From Peptacetobacter sp900539645 (GTDB lineage Bacteria > Bacillota > Clostridia > Peptostreptococcales > Peptostreptococcaceae): a DNA stretch of 59,029 nucleotides. How positions within the stretch are numbered: position 1 is the first letter of the stretch; every line of letters begins with the position of its first letter. The translations under genes were made by a program, and so were the position numbers. The stretch spans positions 1 to 59,029 of the forward strand of contig NZ_JBLOUI010000009.1 of assembly GCF_047807365.1 (NCBI RefSeq), read 5' to 3'. Below the pieces are notes generated by a model, which saw only the letters and a list, made by a program, of their open reading frames with translations, was not told the DNA's origin and did no database searches. Below are positions 53,170 to 59,029 of this stretch, one piece after another.

Positions 53170-55062
53170 ATGAATTTAGATAGTTTAAATGAAAATCAAT
53201 TAAAGGCTGTACAACATATAGAAGGTCCATGTATGGTTCTTGCAGGTCCAGGTTCTGGAAAGACTAGAGTTATAACATATAGAATTGCAAATATGGTTAT
53301 CAACAAAAATATTCCAGGAGCTAGGATATTGGCGATAAGTTTTACAAAGGCTTCATCTATGGAAATGAAAAATAGATTAATGGCAATATCTAATAATGTG
53401 AGATTAGCTAAAGTTACATGTGGTACTTTCCACTCTGTATTTTTTAGGATGTTGAGATATTTTGAAAATCTGCAGCTAAAAAGTATAGTCGATGATAAAG
53501 AGAAAAGATACGCTATAAAAAATATAATAAAAAATTTAAAAATAGAAAATACAGATGACGATGATACAATTACTCAGATAATGACAGAGATTTCATATAT
53601 AAAAAATGAGCTAATGAGTCCTTCTGATTTCAATTCGGATGTACTTACAAAAGATGATTTTACAAGAGTATATTCTATGTATGAGGCATATAAAGAAAAT
53701 GTGAGAAAGATAGACTTTGACGATATGCTCATTAGAACATATTATATGCTTAAAGAATATCCAAATAGATTGGAATTTGTTAGAAATGTATATAAATACA
53801 TACTTATAGATGAGTTTCAGGATATAAATAGAGTACAGTTTGAGATTATAAGAATGATTGCAAATCCTTTAAATAATATATTTGCTGTGGGAGATGAGGA
53901 CCAGAGTATTTATGGATTTAGAGGAGCTAGACCAGATTTCCTTTTAGAATTTGAAAGGTACTTTGAAGGGACTGAGAAAATTTTTCTTGAGGTAAATTAT
54001 CGTTCTAAAAAAGAGATAATAGATATATCAAATAGCTTAATTAAAAACAACTTAAATAGATTTGAGAAGACTATAAAATGTGCGTCTGGGGAAGGGGCTT
54101 CTGTTAGATATATAGAGCCATACGATCCAGAAGAAGAAGCTACATTTATAGCTAAGGAAATTCAGAAAAAAGTACAAGAAAATGACGATGAATACAGCGA
54201 ATATGCAGTCATATACAGGACAAATATACAGTCGAGAGCTCTTGTAGATGTATTTATGAATATGAGAATTCCTTTTAGTGTAAAAGATTCTGTAGTGACT
54301 ATATACAGTCATTGGGCTATTTGTGACATTATATCATATTTAAAATTGGCATTAGATCCTAATAGGAATATAGATTGGGAGAGAATAATCAATAGACCTC
54401 TTAGATATATTCCAAAAGTAGCTATATCAAAGGCAAAGGCGTCTAAAAACTTTATCGGATGCCTTATGTCTGAATGTGATTTAAAAAAGATACAGATTAG
54501 GACTTTAGAAGAACTAGATATAGATATGGGATATATAAAAACTTTGCAGCCTAAGTACGCGATATCATATATAAGGTCCACTTTGGATTATGATAGATAT
54601 ATTCTGGATTACTGTCAAAATAGAAAAATTAAGCCAGCTGGAATTATAGAGATAATGAATGAATTTGAAAGCTCTGCTGTAAATTTCAAAACGATAAAAG
54701 AATTTTTAGAGCATATTGAAATGATAAAGAAAAAGGCAGAAGAAAACACTTTAAATTCGCAGCAAGATGGAGTAATATTTACTACAATGCACAGCGCAAA
54801 AGGGCTTGAGTTTGAAAATGTATATGTTATCGGAGCAAGTGAAGGAATTTCTCCACATGAAAAGACATATGATATTGAAGATGATGATAAAAAAGAATCT
54901 CAGATAGAGGAAGAAAGAAGACTCATGTATGTAGCGGTTACAAGAGCGAAAAATAATGTTTGTATAAGTTCTCCTAAAAATAGATACTCAAAAAAAATAC
55001 AGGTATCTAGATTTGTAAAAGAGATGGAAGATACAAATAAAAGGGTAAAAATAAAGAAGTAA
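53170..55062 (+). CDS. UvrD/Rep-family ATP-dependent DNA helicase
   Basis: 630 residues. Superfamily 1A motifs are in order: LNENQLKAV, Walker A AGPGSGKT (Lys31), ISFTKASSMEMKNR, VDEFQDINRVQFE-type motif II (LIDEFQDINR), GDEDQSIYGFRGA, NYRS, and TTMHSAKGLEFENVYV with YVAVTRAK. It is about 90 residues shorter than PcrA/UvrD, mostly in the accessory domains and C-terminal tail, so it is probably a separate paralogue and not the main PcrA. The ribosome site AGGAGGAGAGG precedes the ATG. Confidence 0.88.
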   Translation: MNLDSLNENQLKAVQHIEGPCMVLAGPGSGKTRVITYRIANMVINKNIPGARILAISFTKASSMEMKNRLMAISNNVRLAKVTCGTFHSVFFRMLRYFENLQLKSIVDDKEKRYAIKNIIKNLKIENTDDDDTITQIMTEISYIKNELMSPSDFNSDVLTKDDFTRVYSMYEAYKENVRKIDFDDMLIRTYYMLKEYPNRLEFVRNVYKYILIDEFQDINRVQFEIIRMIANPLNNIFAVGDEDQSIYGFRGARPDFLLEFERYFEGTEKIFLEVNYRSKKEIIDISNSLIKNNLNRFEKTIKCASGEGASVRYIEPYDPEEEATFIAKEIQKKVQENDDEYSEYAVIYRTNIQSRALVDVFMNMRIPFSVKDSVVTIYSHWAICDIISYLKLALDPNRNIDWERIINRPLRYIPKVAISKAKASKNFIGCLMSECDLKKIQIRTLEELDIDMGYIKTLQPKYAISYIRSTLDYDRYILDYCQNRKIKPAGIIEIMNEFESSAVNFKTIKEFLEHIEMIKKKAEENTLNSQQDGVIFTTMHSAKGLEFENVYVIGASEGISPHEKTYDIEDDDKKESQIEEERRLMYVAVTRAKNNVCISSPKNRYSKKIQVSRFVKEMEDTNKRVKIKK

Positions 55063-55081
55063 AAAAATTTTCAAAAAATTG

Positions 55082-55110
55082 TTGACAAAATAAAATAGTA
55101 AAAGTATAAT
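55082..55110 (+). promoter_or_regulatory. Perfect sigma-A promoter of the T-box operon
   Basis: TTGACA 55082-55087, 17-base spacer, TATAAT 55105-55110. Confidence 0.9.
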
Positions 55111-55337
55111 AATAATCAACAACTGAAAGACATATAAATCCAGTGACAAAGAGAGTAGCCTATAATGGATTTCCAGCGAGTCGGAGTTTGGTGTGAGTCC
55201 GATAATGAAGTATAGAGTGAAGAGAACTTTTGAGGAGAATTCCAGAAATAATAGTATGGAATTAGGTCGCCCGCCTTAAGGGTTTGAGAGGGTAGGTAGA
55301 AATACTTATCAATAAGAGTGGTAACGCGGTTAATTCG

Positions 55338-55368
55338 TCTCTTAGTCTTCGGACTAAGAGATTTTTTT
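55338..55368 (+). terminator. First T-box terminator
   Basis: TCTCTTAGTC (55338-55347), loop TTCG, GACTAAGAGA (55352-55361), seven T. Confidence 0.9.
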
Positions 55369-55455
55369 ATTTCCAAATTCGAAAGACTAAAAAGAATTCA
55401 CTAATTACTACATAGTATTTAAACCTATCAATAAGAGTGGTAACGCGGTTAATTC

Positions 55456-55495
55456 GTCTCTTAGCTAAGTAAAATTAGCTAGGGGACTTTTTTTA
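55456..55495 (+). terminator. Second T-box terminator
   Basis: A 13-bp stem, 55456-55468 with 55475-55487 (two G-T pairs), followed by seven T. The loop and 3' arm differ from the first terminator. Confidence 0.88.
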
Positions 55496-55612
55496 TTACT
55501 TAAAACTGGACAGTTGTATCTGAACTACCAATTCAGATTGGCGACAAACTACCAAAATACCAAAAAACTAAAAAACAAAAAAAGGAAAAATTAAAAAAAG
55601 GAGTGGTTTCAT

Positions 55613-56452
55613 ATGAAAATGAAAAAATTAATCAGCTTAGGAATGGCAATGGTATTATCTTTAGGCTTAGTAGCTTGCAGTGGAGGAGAAGATAAAGAAG
55701 CTTCAACTTCATCGACATCAGACAAATTAGAACAGGTAAAAGAAAGTGGAAAATTAGTTGTAGGTATATATCCAGACTACCCACCATTTGAGTTCCACTC
55801 AACAGCTAATGGCTCAGATGAAATAGCAGGAGTTGATAAAGATCTAGGAGAAGCAATCGCTGAAGAATTAGGAGTAGAGGCAGAATTCAAAGAAATAACA
55901 TTTGATGGACTTATAGGAGCATTAAAAGCAGATAAAATAGATATCGTACTTTCAGGAATGTCTCCAACTCCAGAAAGAGAAAAAAGCGTAGACTTCACAG
56001 ATTTATACTACACTGGTAAAAACATAGTAGCAGTTAAAGAAGGAGAAGAAGATAAAATAAAATCAGTAGATGAATTAAAAAATCTTAAAATAGCAGTTCA
56101 GAAAGGTTCAATACAGGAAGCATATGTAACAAAACTTGGATGTACTTCTATAAAATCTCTTGAAGCTATACCAGATGTTATGACAGAACTTAAAAATGGA
56201 AATGTAGATGCAGTAGTAGTAAACGACACAGTTGGTATACTAAACATGCAGGAAATGGGTGGACTTGTTCAGGCTAACTTAGAACTTCCAGCAGGAGATT
56301 CTGAAGAAGGTATGGCAGCAGCTGTAAAACAGGACGACAACAACAAAGCTTTCTTAGAAGCAGTAAACAAAGCAGTAAACAACTTCAAAACTAATGAGTT
56401 TGAAAAATCATTAAAAGAAAATACAGATTTAGCAACAAAAGAAAATAAATAG
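55613..56452 (+). CDS. Amino-acid ABC transporter substrate-binding lipoprotein (copy 1)
   Basis: 279 residues, family 3 solute-binding protein (HisJ/GlnH/ArtJ type). Lipobox LVAC, Cys22. YPPFEFHS, GVDKDLGEAIAEELG, FDGLIGALKADKIDIVLSGM and NGNVDAVVVNDTVG are typical. It is behind the T-box, so it is made when the matching tRNA is uncharged. The leader before the ATG is rich in A. A paralogue lies 82 bases downstream, sharing the first 20 residues almost exactly. Ligand not known; Arg or another basic residue is suggested by the T-box reading. Confidence 0.9.
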   Translation: MKMKKLISLGMAMVLSLGLVACSGGEDKEASTSSTSDKLEQVKESGKLVVGIYPDYPPFEFHSTANGSDEIAGVDKDLGEAIAEELGVEAEFKEITFDGLIGALKADKIDIVLSGMSPTPEREKSVDFTDLYYTGKNIVAVKEGEEDKIKSVDELKNLKIAVQKGSIQEAYVTKLGCTSIKSLEAIPDVMTELKNGNVDAVVVNDTVGILNMQEMGGLVQANLELPAGDSEEGMAAAVKQDDNNKAFLEAVNKAVNNFKTNEFEKSLKENTDLATKENK

Positions 56453-56534
56453 TAACATATAAAAGCTGATTTTAAATAATAACTAAAATAAAAAAATAAT
56501 AAAAAAATTTATAACGTGAAGGAGAGTAATTATT

Positions 56535-57356
56535 ATGAAAATGAAAAAATTAGTAAGTTTAGGAATGGCAATGGTATTATCTTTAGGTTTAGTAGCTTGT
56601 GGTGGAGGAGAAAAAGAATCTTCTGAAGCAGCAGACAAACTAGATGCAGTAAAAGAAAGTGGTAAATTAGTAGTGGCTATGTCAGCTGACTATCCACCAT
56701 TTGAATTCCATTCAACAAAAGACGGAGCAGACAAAGTTGCAGGTGTTGATGTTGACTTAGCAAATGCAGTAGCAAAAGAAATAGGTGTAGATGTAGAAGT
56801 AAAAGAAATGACATTTGATGGATTAGTAGGAGCATTAAAAGCAGACAAAGTTGATATGGTTATATCAGGAATGTCACCATCTCCAGAAAGAAAAGAAAAT
56901 GTTGACTTCTCAGATGTATACTACACTGGTAAAAACGTACTTATAGTAAGAGAAGGTGAAGAAGATAAAATAACTTCTGAAGATCAGGTTAAATCAATGA
57001 AAGTTGCAGCTCAGAAAGGTTCAATACAGGAAACATACGCTAAAAAAATAGGATGTACTGGATTAAAATCTCTTGAATCAGTGCCAGATTTAATGATGGA
57101 ACTTAAAAATGGAAATGTAGATGCAGTAATAGTTAATGATACAGTTGGTTTAATAAACGTAAATCAGATAGATGGTATAGCATTATCTAGCTTCAACTTA
57201 CCAGAAGGTGACGCAGAAGAAAGTATGGCTATAGCAGTTAAAAAAGGAAACAACACAGCATACTTAGAAGCAATAAACAAAGCAGTAAAAGATTTCGTAG
57301 CTAACGATCTTCAGAAATCATTAGAAGATAACTCAGCTTTAGCTGCTCAGGAATAA
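56535..57356 (+). CDS. Amino-acid ABC transporter substrate-binding lipoprotein (copy 2)
   Basis: 273 residues with the same family features as copy 1 (lipobox LVAC, YPPFEFHS, FDGLVGALKADKVDMVISGM). The signal peptides of the two are nearly identical, while the mature parts differ at many surface and some pocket positions, so the two may have different ligand ranges for one shared permease. It has its own ribosome site (AAGGAGAG). No terminator lies between the copies. Confidence 0.9.
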   Translation: MKMKKLVSLGMAMVLSLGLVACGGGEKESSEAADKLDAVKESGKLVVAMSADYPPFEFHSTKDGADKVAGVDVDLANAVAKEIGVDVEVKEMTFDGLVGALKADKVDMVISGMSPSPERKENVDFSDVYYTGKNVLIVREGEEDKITSEDQVKSMKVAAQKGSIQETYAKKIGCTGLKSLESVPDLMMELKNGNVDAVIVNDTVGLINVNQIDGIALSSFNLPEGDAEESMAIAVKKGNNTAYLEAINKAVKDFVANDLQKSLEDNSALAAQE

Positions 57357-57416
57357 TAAGAAATAAATACGATAAAGAATAAGAATTCTTTTGTAAGGGG
57401 ATAGGAGAGATATAAC

Positions 57417-58088
57417 ATGAGTTTTGATTTTGTAGGACCATATTTACCAACCTTTATGAAATCGACACTAACAACTATAGAAATATCATTTATAGCATTA
57501 TTCTTCGGTTTTATAATAGGGCTTATACTTTGCTTAGCTAAAATGTCAAAAAATGGCATATTTAAAGCATTATCAACAATATATATAGAAGTAATTCGTG
57601 ATACACCACTTTTAGTACAGTTATCAATCATATATTACGGACTTCCACAGATAGGAATTAATTTCCCAAGTTTATTTGGAATACCAAGTGACTTTATAGC
57701 AGGTGCTTTTGCATTATCTATAAACTCTGGTGCATACGTAGCAGAGATAATGAGATCTGGAATACAGTCAGTAGATAAAGGTCAGATGGAAGCAAGTAGA
57801 TCTTTAGGACTTAGCTACTGGGCAACTATGAGACATGTAATAGTTCCTCAGGCAGTTAAAAACATACTTCCATCATTAGCGAATGAATTTGTTTCATTAG
57901 TAAAAGAATCAGCAATACTATCATTCATAGGAGTAATCGACATAATGTTTACTGCTAATACAGTTAAAAATGCTACATACGATAGTTTTGGCCCATATCT
58001 ATTCGCAGCGGCAATCTACTTCGTATTAACATTTACTCTATCAAAACTAGTTGGCCTTCTTGAAAAGAAGATGGCAGCATCAAATTAA
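57417..58088 (+). CDS. Amino-acid ABC transporter permease
   Basis: 223 residues, five membrane segments, HisM/GlnP type. The cytoplasmic EAA loop reads KGQMEASRSLGLSYWATMRHVIVPQAVKNILP. IEVIRDTPLLVQLSIIYYGLP is the usual early signature. It forms a homodimer or pairs with itself, since only one permease gene is present. Sits between the binding proteins and the ATPase. Confidence 0.92.
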   Translation: MSFDFVGPYLPTFMKSTLTTIEISFIALFFGFIIGLILCLAKMSKNGIFKALSTIYIEVIRDTPLLVQLSIIYYGLPQIGINFPSLFGIPSDFIAGAFALSINSGAYVAEIMRSGIQSVDKGQMEASRSLGLSYWATMRHVIVPQAVKNILPSLANEFVSLVKESAILSFIGVIDIMFTANTVKNATYDSFGPYLFAAAIYFVLTFTLSKLVGLLEKKMAASN

Positions 58089-58113
58089 TTATAGATAAAG
58101 GAAAGTGAGAATT

Positions 58114-58839
58114 ATGATTACGATAAAAGATTTACATAAATCTTTTGGTGACCACGAGGTACTAAAAGGTATAGATTTAGAAATTGAAAAAGGTGAAATA
58201 CTAGTTATAATAGGTCCATCAGGATCTGGTAAAAGTACAATATTAAGATGTATGAACCTTTTAGAAACTCCTACATCAGGGGATATAATATTTGAAGGAA
58301 AAAACTTAGTAGATAAAAATACAAATATAGATGAAGTAAGACAGAACATAGGAATGGTGTTCCAGCACTTCAATCTTTTCCCACACAAAACAATATTAGA
58401 AAATGTAACTTTAGCTCCTATAACTCTTAAAAAGATGAGTAAAGAAGAGGCTGAAAAGAAAGCTGAAACTCTTTTAAAAAGAGTTGGACTTTACGACAAA
58501 AAAGATACTTATCCAGCACAGTTATCAGGTGGTCAGAAACAGAGAATTGCTATAGCAAGAGCACTTGCTATGGAACCAGATATGATGTTATTTGACGAAC
58601 CTACATCAGCACTTGACCCAGAAATGGTTAAAGAAGTTCTTGAAGTTATAAAAGAACTAGCACAGGATGGTATGACAATGGCAATAGTAACTCACGAAAT
58701 GGGATTTGCTAAAGAAGTAGCGGATAGAGTTATATTTGTAGATGAAGGAAAAATAATAGAAGATAATACTCCAGAAGAGGTATTTAACAACCCAACACAT
58801 GAAAGAACAAAAGAGTTCTTTGCAAAAGTATTATCTTAA
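58114..58839 (+). CDS. Amino-acid ABC transporter ATP-binding protein
   Basis: 241 residues, HisP/GlnQ type. Walker A GPSGSGKST, Q-loop VFQHFNLFPHKT, signature LSGGQKQRIAIARAL, Walker B MLFDEPTSALDPEMV, switch VTHEMGFA. ATG 58114 is chosen because AAAGGAAAG precedes it; the GTG at 58105 overlaps that site. Last gene of the T-box operon. Confidence 0.95.
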   Translation: MITIKDLHKSFGDHEVLKGIDLEIEKGEILVIIGPSGSGKSTILRCMNLLETPTSGDIIFEGKNLVDKNTNIDEVRQNIGMVFQHFNLFPHKTILENVTLAPITLKKMSKEEAEKKAETLLKRVGLYDKKDTYPAQLSGGQKQRIAIARALAMEPDMMLFDEPTSALDPEMVKEVLEVIKELAQDGMTMAIVTHEMGFAKEVADRVIFVDEGKIIEDNTPEEVFNNPTHERTKEFFAKVLS

Positions 58840-58883
58840 TGATTAGTTAATTACTCTCTTGAGTTAATTATATAAAATCAGCT

Positions 58884-58918
58884 AGGAGGACAGTATCAAA
58901 GATACTGTCCTCCTTTTT
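58884..58918 (+). terminator. Terminator of the amino-acid transporter operon
   Basis: AGGAGGACAGTATC (58884-58897), loop AAA, GATACTGTCCTCCT (58901-58914), T to 58918. The group II intron begins immediately after the T run. Confidence 0.95.
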
Positions 58919-58919
58919 G

Positions 58920-59029
58920 GTATGACGGGCATGCTATTAATCTGTGGTGAAAGTCCATAAAAGGCGTAGCTACCAATGAACTTGATAGTGACTTGCAAGG
59001 TTTATGCTGCGAAGCATAGGCGAGAAGAA
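58920..59029 (+). mobile_element. Group II intron, 5' end, inserted after a terminator (class C-like)
   Basis: The sequence turns GC-richer at GTATGACGGGC right after the terminator T tract. GTATG fits the group II 5' splice consensus GTGYG loosely. GGTGAAAGTCC and the following GGCGTAGCTACC look like domain I elements of clostridial introns. Class C group II introns insert exactly here, past the stem-loop of an intrinsic terminator. Only the first 110 bases are in the window, so neither the reverse transcriptase nor the 3' end is seen. Confidence 0.75.

Larger units (their letters stand above)
55117..55496 (+). promoter_or_regulatory. T-box riboswitch leader with duplicated antiterminator/terminator module
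   Basis: Stem I runs from about 55145 to 55233, with AGTA (55154-55157) facing GAA (55219-55221) as the loop E motif. By analogy with the glyQS leader the specifier is AGA (Arg) at 55223-55225; a one-base shift would give GAG (Glu). The T-box core GAGTGGTAACGCGG is inside a 39-base sequence present twice and identically, at 55307-55345 and 55426-55464. Each copy is followed by its own terminator. The exposed TGGT would pair with a tRNA ending ACCA. Confidence 0.85.

Noticed and set aside
52712..53230. 172-codon minus-strand ORF over the ClC/helicase boundary
   Set aside because: Crosses two clear plus-strand genes and shows no family features.
1..59029. CRISPR arrays, rRNA operons, IS elements with transposase, replication origin
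   Set aside because: I looked for regularly spaced repeats, rRNA segments, transposase motifs and DnaA-box clusters and saw none that hold up.

Overview
The window looks like a contig from a low-GC anaerobic Clostridia, most likely of the Peptostreptococcaceae. This is inferred from the AT-rich composition, strong AGGAGG ribosome sites, the clostridial gene set (MetV/MetF, FchA/FolD, formate-THF ligase, phosphate butyryltransferase) and, above all, the use of selenocysteine. Species is not determined. Both ends run into group II intron sequence (3' end at 1-114, 5' end from about 58920), so the contig probably stops at a repeated intron.

Layout. 1-840: intron 3' end, then fragments of a GNAT acetyltransferase and a MerR-type regulator that meet near base 300. 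920-11850: housekeeping genes (rRNA methyltransferase, signal peptidase, nucleoside kinase, HTH regulator, nfo, orphan RusA, queG, nth, trmL, DegV, BMP lipoprotein). 11850-13350: about 1.5 kb without ordinary genes, holding two related RNA units, each with a perfect sigma-A promoter, a strong terminator and a conserved 9-10 codon mini-ORF just before the terminator. 13354-28217: pepD, mutS2, argS, radical SAM, TPR, membrane proteins, ptb, fhs. 28323-29372: tandem YcxB-like proteins. 29561-39139: a complete leucine/isoleucine/valine operon (leuA-ilvN-ilvC-leuC-leuD-leuB-ilvD-ilvB).

39460-46842 is the most interesting part: a cluster of thioredoxin-like protein, ArsP-like permease, membrane-anchored Cys-Cys-COOH protein, two ABC substrate-binding proteins, ABC permease, ABC ATPase and MerB-like lyase, with a convergent DsrE-like gene and a TVP38-family membrane protein beside it. 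Four of these genes contain one in-frame TGA each, at a cysteine-rich or otherwise conserved site, and each TGA is followed at the expected distance by a hairpin with G in the first two loop bases (bacterial SECIS pattern). None of the roughly 50 ordinary genes in the window ends in TGA. I read these as selenoproteins of the selenocysteine-assisted organometal (SAO) type: uptake by SaoB/P/A, carbon-metal cleavage by SaoL, thiol/selenol relay by SaoT/SaoC and export by SaoE. The Sao names are recalled from protein family naming, not looked up. No selenocysteine machinery genes (selA, selB, selC, selD) are in the window.

47037-51083: one-carbon genes (fchA, folD, metV, metF) and a histidinol-phosphatase-like PHP protein. 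With fhs at 26541 these make up the methyl branch from formate to methyl-THF. 51180-51273 is tRNA-Ser(GCU), followed by a ClC channel and a UvrD-like helicase. 55082-58839 is an amino-acid ABC transporter with two paralogous lipoproteins behind a T-box leader whose antiterminator module is duplicated; the specifier probably reads AGA (Arg). The transporter ends in a strong terminator, and a group II intron starts directly after its T tract, as class C introns do.
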